From Streptomyces leeuwenhoekii (GTDB lineage: Bacteria; Actinomycetota; Actinomycetes; Streptomycetales; Streptomycetaceae), in NCBI RefSeq assembly GCF_001013905.1, contig NZ_LN831790.1, forward strand, positions 5,408,001 to 5,472,000: 64,000 nucleotides of DNA, written 5' to 3'. The notes beneath the pieces are model-generated. The model was not told the origin of the DNA and made no database searches. It worked only from the letters and a program-made list of their open reading frames with translations. Below are positions 45,787 to 55,431 of this stretch, in pieces. A program made the translations under genes and the position numbers. How positions within the stretch are numbered: position 1 is the stretch's first letter; each line of letters begins with the position of its first letter.

Positions 45787-46422
45787 ATGGAACTGCAGAA
45801 ACAGCCCTCGGAGAGCCCCGCGCCGTCCGATGTGCCCGCACATCCGGTGCACGGTGAGCGGCAGCCGGCGCAGGGCGAGGGGTGTCTCGTCATCGCCATC
45901 CGCATCCCGGTGCGGCTCGTGACGCTGATGCTGGTCGTGCCGGTGCGGATGATGTGGGACGTGCTGGTCGTCGGGGCGCGGTTCCTGAACGGCACGGTGC
46001 TGCGGCCGGCCGGGCGGGCCCTGCTCTGGCTGGGGCGCGCGGTCTTCGTGTGGCCCTTCGTGGGGCTGTGGCGGTACGTCGTCGTGCCCGTGGCGAAGGG
46101 GCTGGCCTGGCTGGGGAAGGTCTGTGTCGTCGTCCCGGCGGCCTGGGTGTACCGGTGGCTGCTGACGCCGGTCGGGCACGGGTTCGGGTGGGTGTACAGG
46201 CGGGTCCTCACTCCGGTCGGGCACGCGGTGCTGTGGGTGCTGCGGGGCGTGGGCGCGGGGATCGTCTTCGTCGTGGGCGCCGTGTACCACGTGCTGGCCG
46301 TGCTCGCGCGGTACCTGGTGGCCGTCCCCGCGCTGTGGCTGTACCGGTGGGTGCTGACGCCCCTCGGACACGCTCTCGCCTGGTGCGGCCGGGGTCTGGC
46401 GTGTGTGCGCGGATGGCCGTGA
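45787..46422 (+). pseudogene. Membrane repeat protein, 5' part (apparently frameshifted)
   Basis: A 211-residue open frame from the ATG at 45787. After a polar 35-residue start it consists of amphipathic/hydrophobic repeats of the type YRW(L/V)LTPVGHA: AWVYRWLLTPVGHGFGWVYR, RVLTPVGHAVLWVLRGVG and LYRWVLTPLGHALAW. The frame ends abruptly (CVRGWP stop) while the same repeat pattern continues in the overlapping -1 frame to 46916. Removing one GT from GTGTGTG at about 46401-46407 joins the two frames, which suggests a dinucleotide-expansion frameshift or a sequencing error. Two coupled genes remain possible. Function unknown. Confidence 0.65.
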
Positions 46423-46916
46423 CCGGTGTCGGCACCGCGCTGTACTGGACCGGCCGGGTGCTGTTCGTGCTGCCCGCCCTCGGTGTCTGGCGGTGGGTTC
46501 TGGTGCCCGTCGGGCGGGTGCTCGCCGTCGTCGGGGCGGAGGTGTGGGCGGCGCTCGGGCACGCCTGGCGGGTGGCGGGGCACATCTCGCTCGCCGTCGG
46601 GAGGGCCCTGGGCAGGCTTCTGCGGCTGGTCCTCGTGGAGCCGGTGCGGTGGGTGTACCGCACGGTGCTGACGCCCGTCGGGCACGCCGTGCGGGACACG
46701 GTGCTCAGGCCCGCCGCCGAGGCGGCCCGCGGGGCCGGCCGGGCCGTGCGGCAGGCGGTCGGCACCGCCCGGGCGGCGGCGCGGCAGGCGCGCGCCGATG
46801 TGCGGCGGATGCTGTTCGGGGAGCGGGTGCCGGCCCGGGGCGTGGACCGGCGGGAACCTTCGGGCACCGAGGGACGTACTCTTGGTAGCAGTACGACCGC
46901 TCTCACGAAGGACTGA
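46413..46916 (+). pseudogene. Membrane repeat protein, 3' part (second frame)
   Basis: 167 residues from the ATG at 46413, overlapping the upstream frame by 10 nt. It continues the same pattern: TALYWTGRVLFVLPALGVWR, WVLVPVGRVLAVVG and VYRTVLTPVGHAVRDTVLRP. The last 55 residues are Ala/Arg-rich (AARGAGRAVRQAVGTARAAA) and cytosolic-looking. No good ribosome site precedes the ATG, favouring a broken single gene of about 375 residues. It lies between a radical SAM gene and its DUF2344 partner. Confidence 0.6.
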
Positions 46917-46964
46917 ACGACACTGGGCAAGCGACAGCCCGAAGGCCCGCCGCCGGTACCCGCG

Positions 46965-47741
46965 GTGCAGCGCATCCGTCTGCGGTACACCAAACGCGGC
47001 CGCCTCCGGTTCACCAGCCACCGTGACTTCCAGCGTGCCTTCGAGCGTGCGCTGCGCCGTGCCGAGGTGCCGATGGCGTACTCGGCGGGGTTCACGCCGC
47101 ACCCGAAGGTGTCGTACGCCAATGCCGCACCCACCGGCACGGGCAGCGAGGCGGAGTACCTGGAGATCGCGCTCACCGAGCCGCGCGACCCCGAGCAGCT
47201 GAGAGCCCTCCTCGACGAGTCGCTGCCCGCCGGGCTCGATGTCGTCGAGGCGGTCGAGGCCCGGACCTCCGGGCTCGCCGACCGGCTGACGGCCTCCGTG
47301 TGGGAGCTGCGGCTGGACGGGGTGGAGCCCGCGGAGGCCGCGCGCGCCGTGGAGGCGTTCAACGCGGCCGGGGCCGTGGAGGTCCAGCGCCTCACCAAGA
47401 ACGGCGTCCGCACCTTCGACGCCCGCCCGGCCGTCGCGAGTCTGGAGAGCGTGGAAACGCACGGTTCGCCGGCTGATAGGCCGAGCGACCGGCCCTGTGC
47501 GATACTGCGGCTGGTTGTTCGGCACGTGACGCCTGCCGTACGACCCGACGACGTCCTGTCCGGTCTCCGCGCCGTGGCCGACCTGGCGCCGCCGGTCCCC
47601 GCAGCGGTGACCAGGCTGGCGCAGGGGCTGTTCGATGAAGAGACCGGCACGGTGACCGACCCGCTCGCGCCCGACCGCGAGGCAGCAGCGAACGAGCCCC
47701 AGACGGCCGACGCGACTGCCGCCGCGAAGGCGCCGGCGTAA
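46965..47741 (+). CDS. DUF2344 / TIGR03936 radical-SAM-linked protein
   Basis: A 258-residue protein beginning [20 protein letters not shown], the family signature (R-L-R-Y-x-K-x-G-x-x-R-F-x-S-H-x-D). Further conserved parts: [20 protein letters not shown] and [13 protein letters not shown]. The family is encoded beside, or fused to, TIGR03960 radical SAM proteins. The GTG at 46965 starts at the conserved core; coding continues upstream in frame for 14 codons to a CTG at 46923 (LGKRQPEGPPPVPA), which could be a rare start. The Ala-rich C-terminus is poorly conserved. It lies directly before rne. Confidence 0.88.
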   Translation: MQRIRLRYTKRGRLRFTSHRDFQRAFERALRRAEVPMAYSAGFTPHPKVSYANAAPTGTGSEAEYLEIALTEPRDPEQLRALLDESLPAGLDVVEAVEARTSGLADRLTASVWELRLDGVEPAEAARAVEAFNAAGAVEVQRLTKNGVRTFDARPAVASLESVETHGSPADRPSDRPCAILRLVVRHVTPAVRPDDVLSGLRAVADLAPPVPAAVTRLAQGLFDEETGTVTDPLAPDREAAANEPQTADATAAAKAPA

Positions 47742-48015
47742 GGAAGGTCCCGCGCAGGGACGTACGTCGAAGCGCCGCCCTCGAACTCGGGAGCCACCTG
47801 GGTCGGGCAGCGCACCGACCAGAAGACTTTCGCCAGGCCGTGCACAAAAAGGGGTACGGAACCGGCGAGACAGGACACAGAGAGCTTCCGAGCGGCGCCC
47901 GCGCCCCGGACGGCGGCATCCGCGCAGCGCGCGAGCCGCGGACGTCAACGGTGATCGACGTGATCGACGCCGGACCAGGCGCGGCGCCCGGGAGCCTGAC
48001 GGGAGATACGCCCGC
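47742..48015 (+). other. rne leader region
   Basis: 274 nt without a supported gene. RNase E genes in other bacteria are autoregulated through the 5' leader; a long structured leader here would fit. A stretch CACAAAAAGGGGTACGG (about 47842-47858) is the only A-rich segment. An open frame crossing it lacks the codon bias of neighbours. Confidence 0.4.
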
Positions 48016-51000
48016 ATGCTCGAACCGACCGAGCCCACTCAGGGTTCCGAACCGAACACTCCGAGCGACAGCCTGCCGCCGCGTCGTCGGCGCCGGGCCG
48101 CTTCCCGGCCGGCGGGTCCGCCGGTCGCCTCCTCCGACACGCCGGTGGAGACGGTGACGCCGGCCATACCGGCCGCCGGGAGCGACGCACTCGCCCAGGC
48201 CCAGGTCACCGCGGACGCCGACGCCGTCGGTGACGAAGAGGAGTCCGCGGCGCAGGAAGCCGTGGCCCAGCAGGCCGCGGCCCCCGACGCCGAAGAGCCC
48301 GCGCCCGCGGGACGGCGCCGCCGCCGTGTCGTACGGCGTGCCTCCGCGCCCGCCGGGGCCCCCGCGTCGGCGGAGACGGCCGAGACCGTCCTCCCCGCGG
48401 CCCCCGCCGCCGAGGCCGCACCTGCCGCCGTCACCGGGGCCCCCGAAGCCGCCGAGGCGGTCCAGGCGCCCGAGGCGGCCGAGAGTGCCGCTCCGCGCCG
48501 CACCCGGCGCCGTGCCACGCGCACGGTGACCTCGCCCTCCGCGACCGGGCAGCCGGCCCAGTCCGCCGATGCCGCCCAGTCCGCCGAGGCCGCCCCGGCC
48601 GTGGAGCCGGCGCCCGCCGCCGCACCGGCCGGAACCGCCGACGAGACCCCTGACACGCCGGGCACCCCTGACACTGCCGGGACGCCGGCCGCCGAGAGCG
48701 CCGGCGAGGAGGCCGCGGCTCCGCGCCGGACCCGGCGCCGCGCCACGCGCCGGGTGTCCGCGCCCGCCGGGGCGCCCGAGACGGCCGCGTCGTCCGCCGA
48801 GGCCCCCGCGCAGGCCCCTGTGCAGGCGGAGGCCCCGGCGCAGGACGAGGCCCCCGCGCAGGCGGAGGCCGCCGCACCGGCCCGGACCCGCCGCGGCCGC
48901 AAGGACACCGCCGTGACCCAGGCCCCCGAGGCCCCCGCCGCCGAGGCTCCCGAGCAGGCCGCCCAGGCCGAGCAGGCCGACCAGGCGGCCCAGGCCGCGC
49001 CGGCCGAAGAGCCCGCTCCGCGCCGCACCCGGCGCCGGACCGTCCGCAAGGCGGCCACCGGTTTCGCCGAGCCCGCCCGGCCCGCCGGGGCCTCCGACTC
49101 GGAGGCCGACGCGCCGCGGCGCCCGGCGCGTCCCGCCGTCGCCGTGTTCCAGCCGCCGGTGTTCGCCGAGCCGAAGTTCCAGACCCCGGAGCGGGCCGCC
49201 GCCGAGGCGGCTGCCGTGGCCGCCGGAGCCGAGCGCGTCGAGGAGACCGAGGACACCGAGGCGGCCGAGGCGACCGAGGAGTTCACGCAGGAGCAGGCCA
49301 CCGGCTCGCGCCGTCGTCGCCGTCGCCGCGGTGCGGCCGCCGACGAGCGCCCGGAGCCCGTGGCCGACGAGGAGCCCGAGGCCCCCGAGGCCCGGGAGAC
49401 CGAAGCGCCGGAGGAGCCCGAGGCCGAGGAGCCGGAGGAGTCCGAGGACGAGGACGCCGAGGGCGCCGAGGGCGCCGAGGGCGCCGAGGAGGGCGGCTCG
49501 CGCCGCCGTCGCCGCCGGGGCGGCCGTCGTCGCCGCCGGGGCGAGTCCGGCGAGGGCGCGGACGCCGACTCCGAGGAGCTCGCCGCCGAGCAGGCCGCCC
49601 AGGACGCCGAGGACACCGCCGAGCAGGTGGAGGAGGACACCGAGGAGGGTACGGACGAGGACGGGGCCGACGAGCACGCTTTCGCCGGCAACGGCACCAG
49701 CAGCAGCCGTCGCCGCCGTCGCCGTCGCCGTCGCGCCGGGGACACCTCCGCCGACACCGAGCCCTCCGCCGACGACCCCGAGCGCACCGTCGTCAAGGTC
49801 CGCGAGCCGCGCAAGCCCGCCGAGCCGTCCGACGAGGTGCAGTCCATCAAGGGCTCGACCCGCCTGGAGGCGAAGAAGCAGCGCCGCCGCGAGGGCCGCG
49901 AGCAGGGCCGCCGCCGGGTGCCGATCATCACCGAGGCCGAGTTCCTGGCCCGCCGCGAGGCCGTCGAGCGGGTCATGGTCGTCCGCCAGCACGGCGACCG
50001 CACCCAGATCGGCGTCCTGGAGGACGGCGTGCTCGTCGAGCACTACGTCAACAAGGAGCAGTCGACCTCGTACGTCGGCAACGTCTACCTCGGCAAGGTG
50101 CAGAACGTGCTGCCGTCGATGGAGGCCGCCTTCATCGACATCGGCAAGGGCCGCAACGCCGTGCTCTACGCCGGCGAGGTCAACTTCGAGGCGCTCGGCA
50201 TGTCGGGCGGGCCGCGCCGTATCGAGTCCGCCCTGAAGTCCGGGCAGTCCGTGCTCGTCCAGGTGACGAAGGACCCCATCGGCCACAAGGGCGCCCGCCT
50301 CACCAGCCAGGTCTCCCTGCCCGGCCGGTACCTGGTCTACGTGCCCGAGGGCTCCATGACCGGCATCAGCCGCAAGCTGCCCGACACCGAGCGGGCCCGG
50401 CTGAAGACCATCCTCAAGAAGATCGTCCCCGAGGACGCGGGCGTCATCGTGCGCACCGCCGCCGAGGGCGCGAGCGAGGACGAGCTGCGCCGTGACGTCG
50501 AGCGTCTCCAGGCGCAGTGGGAGGAGATCCAGAAGAAGGCCAAGAACGGCAACGCCCCGACGCTGCTGTACGGCGAGCCGGACATGACGGTCCGGGTCGT
50601 GCGCGACATCTTCAACGAGGACTTCTCCAAGGTCATCGTCAGCGGCGACGACGCGTGGCAGACCATCCACGGCTACGTCTCGCACGTCGCGCCGGACCTC
50701 GCCGAGCGGCTCCAGAGGTGGACCTCCGAGGTCGACGTCTTCGCCACGTACCGGATCGACGAGCAGCTCGCCAAGGCCCTGGACCGCAAGGTCTGGCTGC
50801 CCAGCGGCGGTTCGCTGGTGATCGACCGGACCGAGGCGATGGTCGTCATCGACGTCAACACCGGCAAGTTCACCGGCCAGGGCGGCAACCTGGAGGAGAC
50901 GGTCACCAGGAACAACCTGGAGGCGGCCGAGGAGATCGTGCGCCAGCTCCGGCTGCGCGACCTCGGCGGCATCATCGTCATCGACTTCATCGACATGGTG

Positions 51001-52527
51001 CTGGAGTCCAACCGGGATCTGGTGCTGCGCCGCCTGCTGGAGTGCCTGGGCCGCGACCGTACGAAGCACCAGGTCGCCGAGGTGACCTCGCTGGGGCTCG
51101 TGCAGATGACCCGCAAGCGGGTCGGCCAGGGCCTGCTGGAGTCGTTCTCGGAGACCTGCGTCCACTGCAACGGGCGCGGCGTCATCGTCCACCTGGACCA
51201 GCCGTCCGCCGCCGCGGGCGGCGGCAAGCGCCGCAAGCGGGCCCGGGCCGGTGCCGGCGAGCAGCCGCACGAGCACGAGGCCGTGGCCGTCGAGACCGCC
51301 GAGACGGCGGAGCAGGAGGCGGAGGCCGAGTCCGAGGCCGAGGTGGCCGCCGAGGCCGCCGAGCCGGCCGCCCTCCCGGCGCCCGACTTCGCGCCGGACG
51401 AGGAGCTGTACAGCAGCATCGCCGAGGCGGAGGCCGCGGCGGGTCGCGGACGCACCCGGCGCCGGACGAGCCGGCGGGCGTCGGCTCCGGCGGGTGCGCC
51501 CCGCGGCGAGGCCGCACCGGCCGGCAAGGGCCGGGCGGAGAAGCCGCGGAAGGCCGCTGCCGAGCAGCCGCAGGACGAGAAGGCCGTCGTGGCGGCGTCG
51601 GCGGAGCAGGGCGCGGGGGCGGAGGTGCCCACGGCCCAGGACGTCACGGCCGAGCAGGAGGCCGCGCGTCCGGTGCGCCAGGAGTCGGCCGCCGAGGCGC
51701 TGGCCGAGCCCGCCGCCGTCGAGGACGCCGTCGTCGCGGCGCCGGCCCCCGAGGCTCCGGCCGCCGAGGCAGCGGTCACCGAGGAGGAGGCCGCGCCCAA
51801 GGGCCGCACCCGTCGCCGGGCGACCCGCCGGGCGTCCGCGCCCGCCGGGTCCCCGGCCGGGGCGGAGGCGGCCGTGGTGACGGTCCCCGAGTCCGCACCG
51901 GCGGCGCCCGAGGCGGCGCCGCAGGCCGAGGAGGCCGCCCCGGCGGCTTCGGCGGAGCAGCCGGAGACCGCCGCCGAGCCGGCCGCGCCGGCCCGTCCGC
52001 GGCGCCGCGCCGTGCGGAAGGCCGCCGCGCCGACCGCGCCCGCGGAGGCCGCCGTCGTGGTCCTCCCGGCCGCCACCGAGCCGGCCGCCGAGCCGGAAGC
52101 CCCGGCCCAGGAGGCTCCGGTTCAGGAGGCCGCGGCTTCGGAGGCTCCCGCCGCCGAGCCGGCCGCCGAGGGCCCGGAAGCAGCCGAGGCCGCGGCTTCG
52201 GAGGCTCCCGCCGCCGAGCCGGCCGCCGAGGGCCCGGAAGCAGCCGAGGCCGCCGAAGAGGCCGTCGCGGCCAAGAAGACGGCGCGCAAGACGGCCAAGA
52301 AGGCCACGGCGAAGAAGGCGGCCACGAAGAAGACCGCGGCCACCAAGAAGACCGCGGCCACCAAGGCGGCGACGGCCAAGAAGACGGCCGCGAAGAAGAC
52401 GACCGCCAAGAAGGCGGCGGCCAAGAAGACCGCCACCAAGACGGCGGCCAGGAAGACGGCCGCCAAGAAGACCGCGGCGGCCGAGCAGACGGCTCCGTCC
52501 GTCTCGGCCTCCACCGACGAGGTCTGA
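48016..52527 (+). CDS. rne: Ribonuclease E/G (long actinobacterial form)
   Basis: A 1503-residue endoribonuclease. Residues 1 to about 620 are low complexity: acidic Ala/Glu/Pro runs alternating with Arg blocks ([10 protein letters not shown] type). The catalytic half follows: S1 domain (about 665-740, [20 protein letters not shown]), then the DNase-I-like domain with Asp946 (VIDVNTGKF) and Asp990 (VIDFIDM), matching E. coli Asp303 and Asp346, and the Zn-link Cys1048-x2-Cys1051 (CVHC). Residues about 1075-1410 are again Ala/Glu/Arg-rich; about 1415-1490 is a Lys/Ala histone-H1-like tail ([10 protein letters not shown] units). It processes rRNA/tRNA and decays mRNA. The core sits centrally, as in Streptomyces RNase ES. 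Confidence 0.96.
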   Translation: MLEPTEPTQGSEPNTPSDSLPPRRRRRAASRPAGPPVASSDTPVETVTPAIPAAGSDALAQAQVTADADAVGDEEESAAQEAVAQQAAAPDAEEPAPAGRRRRRVVRRASAPAGAPASAETAETVLPAAPAAEAAPAAVTGAPEAAEAVQAPEAAESAAPRRTRRRATRTVTSPSATGQPAQSADAAQSAEAAPAVEPAPAAAPAGTADETPDTPGTPDTAGTPAAESAGEEAAAPRRTRRRATRRVSAPAGAPETAASSAEAPAQAPVQAEAPAQDEAPAQAEAAAPARTRRGRKDTAVTQAPEAPAAEAPEQAAQAEQADQAAQAAPAEEPAPRRTRRRTVRKAATGFAEPARPAGASDSEADAPRRPARPAVAVFQPPVFAEPKFQTPERAAAEAAAVAAGAERVEETEDTEAAEATEEFTQEQATGSRRRRRRRGAAADERPEPVADEEPEAPEARETEAPEEPEAEEPEESEDEDAEGAEGAEGAEEGGSRRRRRRGGRRRRRGESGEGADADSEELAAEQAAQDAEDTAEQVEEDTEEGTDEDGADEHAFAGNGTSSSRRRRRRRRRAGDTSADTEPSADDPERTVVKVREPRKPAEPSDEVQSIKGSTRLEAKKQRRREGREQGRRRVPIITEAEFLARREAVERVMVVRQHGDRTQIGVLEDGVLVEHYVNKEQSTSYVGNVYLGKVQNVLPSMEAAFIDIGKGRNAVLYAGEVNFEALGMSGGPRRIESALKSGQSVLVQVTKDPIGHKGARLTSQVSLPGRYLVYVPEGSMTGISRKLPDTERARLKTILKKIVPEDAGVIVRTAAEGASEDELRRDVERLQAQWEEIQKKAKNGNAPTLLYGEPDMTVRVVRDIFNEDFSKVIVSGDDAWQTIHGYVSHVAPDLAERLQRWTSEVDVFATYRIDEQLAKALDRKVWLPSGGSLVIDRTEAMVVIDVNTGKFTGQGGNLEETVTRNNLEAAEEIVRQLRLRDLGGIIVIDFIDMVLESNRDLVLRRLLECLGRDRTKHQVAEVTSLGLVQMTRKRVGQGLLESFSETCVHCNGRGVIVHLDQPSAAAGGGKRRKRARAGAGEQPHEHEAVAVETAETAEQEAEAESEAEVAAEAAEPAALPAPDFAPDEELYSSIAEAEAAAGRGRTRRRTSRRASAPAGAPRGEAAPAGKGRAEKPRKAAAEQPQDEKAVVAASAEQGAGAEVPTAQDVTAEQEAARPVRQESAAEALAEPAAVEDAVVAAPAPEAPAAEAAVTEEEAAPKGRTRRRATRRASAPAGSPAGAEAAVVTVPESAPAAPEAAPQAEEAAPAASAEQPETAAEPAAPARPRRRAVRKAAAPTAPAEAAVVVLPAATEPAAEPEAPAQEAPVQEAAASEAPAAEPAAEGPEAAEAAASEAPAAEPAAEGPEAAEAAEEAVAAKKTARKTAKKATAKKAATKKTAATKKTAATKAATAKKTAAKKTTAKKAAAKKTATKTAARKTAAKKTAAAEQTAPSVSASTDEV
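52126..52253 (+). repeat. 60-bp exact tandem duplication inside rne
   Basis: 52126-52185 and 52186-52245 are identical, followed by 8 nt of a third copy. They encode two copies of a 20-residue unit ([20 protein letters not shown]). Identity at the DNA level implies a recent slippage or recombination. Confidence 0.9.
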
Positions 52528-52544
52528 CCCGACCAGGGTCCACC

Positions 52545-52584
52545 GACGTGGGGTCCTGCCCGGAGGCGGGCAGGGCCCCACGTC
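52545..52584 (+). terminator. rne terminator
   Basis: An 18-bp stem with one G-T pair (52545-52562 with 52567-52584), loop GAGG; starts 17 nt after the rne stop. Confidence 0.85.
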
Positions 52585-52653
52585 GTCTCGTCCGCCCCGG
52601 TGTTCCGACGCCCGGAACGCCGCTGACGGCCCGCAAGCAAGGAGAGAAACACG

Positions 52654-53406
52654 ATGATTGGCCTCATACTCGCGGCCGGTGCCGGACGGCGCCTGCGCCC
52701 CTACACCGACACCCTGCCCAAGGCGCTGGTGCCGGTGGGGCCCGAGGGCGCCGAGGACAGCCTGACCGTGCTCGACCTGACGCTCGGCAACTTCGCGGAG
52801 GTCGGGTTGACCGAGGCCGCGATCATCGTCGGTTACCGCAAGGAGGCGGTGTACGCGCGCAAGGAGGCGCTGGAGGCGAAGTACGGCCTGAAGCTCACCC
52901 TGATCGACAACGACAAGGCCGAGGAGTGGAACAACGCCTACTCCCTGTGGTGCGGCCGGGAGGCGCTGAAGGACGGCGTGATCCTCGCCAACGGCGACAC
53001 GGTGCACCCGGTGTCGGTGGAGAAGACGCTGCTGGCCGCCCGCGGTGACGGCAAGAAGATCATCCTGGCGCTGGACACGGTGAAGCAGCTCGCCGAGGAG
53101 GAGATGAAGGTCGTCGTCGACCCGGCCAAGGGGGTGCGGCGGATCACCAAGCTGATGGACCCGGCGGAGGCGACCGGTGAGTACATCGGTGTGACGCTGA
53201 TCGAGGGGGAGGCCGCCGCCGAGCTGGCCGACGCCCTGAAGGCGACCTTCGAGCGGGACCCGCAGCTCTACTACGAGGACGGCTACCAGGAGCTGGTCGA
53301 CCGCGGCTTCACGGTGGACGTGGCGCCGATCGGCGATGTGCGGTGGGTCGAGATCGACAACCACGACGACCTCGCCAAGGGCCGGGAGATCGCGTGCCGC
53401 TACTGA
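52654..53406 (+). CDS. Sugar/polyol-phosphate nucleotidyltransferase (CTP-type family)
   Basis: A 250-residue protein beginning [20 protein letters not shown], the nucleotide-binding signature of NTP transferases (L-A-A-G-x-G-x-R-L). The KALVPVG and [13 protein letters not shown] segments resemble phosphocholine/inositol-1-phosphate cytidylyltransferases more than glucose-1-phosphate enzymes, and ANGDTVHP carries the metal-binding Asp. AAGGAGAG precedes the ATG. It overlaps the downstream dehydrogenase gene by 13 nt, so they act together: probably activation of the polyol phosphate made by the partner. Nucleotide and substrate are inferred, not proved. Confidence 0.82.
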   Translation: MIGLILAAGAGRRLRPYTDTLPKALVPVGPEGAEDSLTVLDLTLGNFAEVGLTEAAIIVGYRKEAVYARKEALEAKYGLKLTLIDNDKAEEWNNAYSLWCGREALKDGVILANGDTVHPVSVEKTLLAARGDGKKIILALDTVKQLAEEEMKVVVDPAKGVRRITKLMDPAEATGEYIGVTLIEGEAAAELADALKATFERDPQLYYEDGYQELVDRGFTVDVAPIGDVRWVEIDNHDDLAKGREIACRY

Positions 53407-54455
53407 CCCGGCTCATCCCGGCGCCGGTCGTCGTCGACATCCGCGCGGGCGCCCTCGACGACCTGACGAGCGTCCTCGCCGACCAGCGGATCTCCCAGTC
53501 GGGACGGCTCGCCGTCGCGGTCAGCGGGGGTTCGGGGGCGCGGCTGCGCGAGCGGCTGGCGCCGGCCCTGCCGGGGGCCGAGTGGTTCGAGGTCGGCGGC
53601 GGGACCATCGACGACGCGGTGCGGCTGGCCGACGCGATGAAGGGCGGCCGCTACGACGCGGTCGTCGGGCTCGGCGGCGGCAAGGTCATCGACTGCGCCA
53701 AGTACTCCGCGGCGCGCGTGGGCCTGCCCATGGTCGCCGTGGCCACCAACCTCTCCCACGACGGCATCTGCTCGCCGGTGTCGATCCTGGACAACGACGC
53801 CGGCCGCGGTTCGTACGGCGTGCCCACGCCCATCGCGATCCTGGTCGACCTCGCGGTGATCCGCGAGGCGCCGATCCGCTTCGTGCGGTCCGGCATCGGC
53901 GACGCCGTCTCCAACATCTCCGCCGTCGCCGACTGGGAGCTGGCGCACCGGGTCAACGGCGAGAAGGTCGACGGCCTGGCCGCCGCGATGGCCCGGCAGG
54001 CCGGCGAGGCCGTGCTGCGCCACCCCGGCGGCTGCGGCGACGACGGGTTCCTGACCGTGCTGACCGAGGGCCTGGTGCTGTCGGGCATCGCCATGTCGAT
54101 CGCGGGGCACACCCGCCCCTCGTCCGGGGCCTGCCACGAGATCAGCCACGCGCTCGACCTGCTCTACCCCAGGCGGGCGGCGAGCCACGGCGAGCAGGTG
54201 GGGCTCGGCGCCGCCTTCGCGATGCATCTGCGGGGCGACCACGAGGGCTCCCGGCTGATGGCCGGCGTGCTGCGGCGGCACGGCCTGCCGGTCCTCGCCG
54301 AGGAGATCGGCTTCGACGACGACGAGTTCGTCCGGGCCGTGGAGTTCGCCCCGCAGACCCGTCCGGGCCGGTACACCATCCTGGAGCACCTGGAGCTGTC
54401 GCCGGCGCGCATCCGCGAGGCGTACGCCGACTACGCCGCGTCGGTCGACGACTGA
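53394..54455 (+). CDS. Glycerol-1-phosphate dehydrogenase-like (iron-containing ADH superfamily)
   Basis: A 353-residue NAD(P)- and metal-dependent dehydrogenase of the EgsA/AraM type, which makes sn-glycerol-1-phosphate from dihydroxyacetone phosphate. The nucleotide motif is [16 protein letters not shown]; the metal-binding residues are in the [19 protein letters not shown] and SHGEQVGLG segments. The GTG at 53394 lies inside the end of the nucleotidyltransferase gene, implying coupled translation. G1P is the archaeal-type glycerophosphate; in bacteria it is used for unusual lipids and for glycopolymers. Other ADH-fold activities (dehydroquinate-like, inosose-like) are less likely. Confidence 0.8.
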   Translation: MPLLTRLIPAPVVVDIRAGALDDLTSVLADQRISQSGRLAVAVSGGSGARLRERLAPALPGAEWFEVGGGTIDDAVRLADAMKGGRYDAVVGLGGGKVIDCAKYSAARVGLPMVAVATNLSHDGICSPVSILDNDAGRGSYGVPTPIAILVDLAVIREAPIRFVRSGIGDAVSNISAVADWELAHRVNGEKVDGLAAAMARQAGEAVLRHPGGCGDDGFLTVLTEGLVLSGIAMSIAGHTRPSSGACHEISHALDLLYPRRAASHGEQVGLGAAFAMHLRGDHEGSRLMAGVLRRHGLPVLAEEIGFDDDEFVRAVEFAPQTRPGRYTILEHLELSPARIREAYADYAASVDD

Positions 54456-54471
54456 GCCGCGCGGGCCCGGT

Positions 54472-54501
54472 TTGACCCCTGTGGGGAGGGCCCCGTAACC
54501 T
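54472..54501 (+). promoter_or_regulatory. rplU-rpmA promoter
   Basis: TTGACC (54472-54477), an 18-nt spacer and TAACCT (54496-54501), a near-consensus HrdB-type promoter. The leader is about 138 nt. Confidence 0.75.
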
Positions 54502-54552
54502 TGACCGTCGGCGTGTCCACTGACATGCCACATCCCCGTAAACCTCTTCCTC

Positions 54553-54640
54553 CCGGACACAGGGCTGGCCGGGAGAGGCCGTCCGTCAAGCCGGACGGCT
54601 GGCCTGCGGGGGTGCCGTTCCCCGAGCGTAGAGAGTGAGT
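54553..54640 (+). promoter_or_regulatory. Structured rplU leader (possible L21 autoregulatory RNA)
   Basis: GCCGTCCG-TCAAGC-CGGACGGC (54578-54599) is an 8-bp hairpin, preceded by CCCGG-N12-CCGGG around 54553-54574. Ribosomal protein L21 leaders are known from other phyla; whether this one binds L21 is speculation. Confidence 0.4.
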
Positions 54641-54645
54641 TCCGC

Positions 54646-54966
54646 GTGTACGCGATCGTGCGCAGCGGTGGTCGTCAGCACAAGGTTGCTGTCGGCGACA
54701 TCGTCGAGGTTGACAAGATTTCCACCGCCAAGGTCGGCGACACGGTCGAGCTCTCGACCCTGCTCGTTGTCGACGGCGACTCCGTGACCAGCGACCCGTG
54801 GGTGCTGGCCGGTATCAAGGTCCAGGCCGAGGTCGTGGACCACCACAAGGGCCAGAAGATCGACATTCTGCGCTACAAGAACAAGACCGGCTACCGTCGT
54901 CGTCAGGGCCACCGCCAGCAGTACACGGCGATCAAGGTCACTGAGATCCCCACGGCTGCGAAGTAA
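54646..54966 (+). CDS. rplU: 50S ribosomal protein L21
   Basis: A 106-residue ribosomal protein beginning [20 protein letters not shown], with the conserved [16 protein letters not shown] segment ([19 protein letters not shown]) at the C-terminus. The GTG at 54646 is preceded by GAGAGTGAG. The gene is cotranscribed with rpmA 14 nt downstream. Confidence 0.98.
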   Translation: MYAIVRSGGRQHKVAVGDIVEVDKISTAKVGDTVELSTLLVVDGDSVTSDPWVLAGIKVQAEVVDHHKGQKIDILRYKNKTGYRRRQGHRQQYTAIKVTEIPTAAK

Positions 54967-54980
54967 GGGACTGAGAACAG

Positions 54981-55235
54981 ATGGCACACAAGAAGGGCGC
55001 ATCGTCCACCCGGAACGGTCGCGACTCCAACGCCCAGCGGCTCGGCGTGAAGCGCTTCGGCGGTCAGGTCGTCAACGCGGGTGAGATCCTGGTCCGCCAG
55101 CGTGGCACGCACTTCCACCCGGGCTCCGGCGTCGGCCGTGGCGGCGACGACACGCTGTTCGCCCTGCAGGCCGGTTCGGTGCAGTTCGGCACCCACCGTG
55201 GCCGCAAGGTCGTGAACATCGTCCCGGTCGCCTGA
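54981..55235 (+). CDS. rpmA: 50S ribosomal protein L27
   Basis: An 84-residue protein beginning [20 protein letters not shown], the signature of L27 without the Firmicutes-type N-terminal extension. It contacts the peptidyl-transferase centre with its N-terminus. Downstream is a terminator, then obg. Confidence 0.98.
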   Translation: MAHKKGASSTRNGRDSNAQRLGVKRFGGQVVNAGEILVRQRGTHFHPGSGVGRGGDDTLFALQAGSVQFGTHRGRKVVNIVPVA

Positions 55236-55270
55236 ATCGCCTGACGGGCGTTTCGACCGAGCGTTTCGAG

Positions 55271-55309
55271 AGGCGGACCTCACTTCCCGTACGGGAAGCG
55301 GGTCCGCCT
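55271..55309 (+). terminator. rpmA terminator
   Basis: AGGCGGACC (55271-55279) pairs with GGTCCGCCT (55301-55309) and the inner TTCCCGT-ACGGGAA (55284-55297) pairs too; TTTCGCGCGTTTC follows. Read-through into obg is possible, as the genes are usually linked. Confidence 0.75.
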
Positions 55310-55431
55310 TTCGCGCGTTTCACCTACGCACCGCTTTTCACGCGCACCACAGCGATACGCGCACCACACTGAAGAGACTTTCCCGCACTTCCCCCGGTTC
55401 CGGCCGGGGCACCCCCAGGAGGCACCCCACC

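Noticed and set aside
47840..48157. Open frame in the rne leader
   Set aside because: Codon bias lower than in neighbours, runs into rne out of frame, and no family recognised.
47392..53364. A nearly 2000-codon antisense open frame across rne
   Set aside because: Low-complexity Gly/Arg/Leu composition produced by the Ala/Glu/Arg-rich rne codons on the other strand; no start context or domains.
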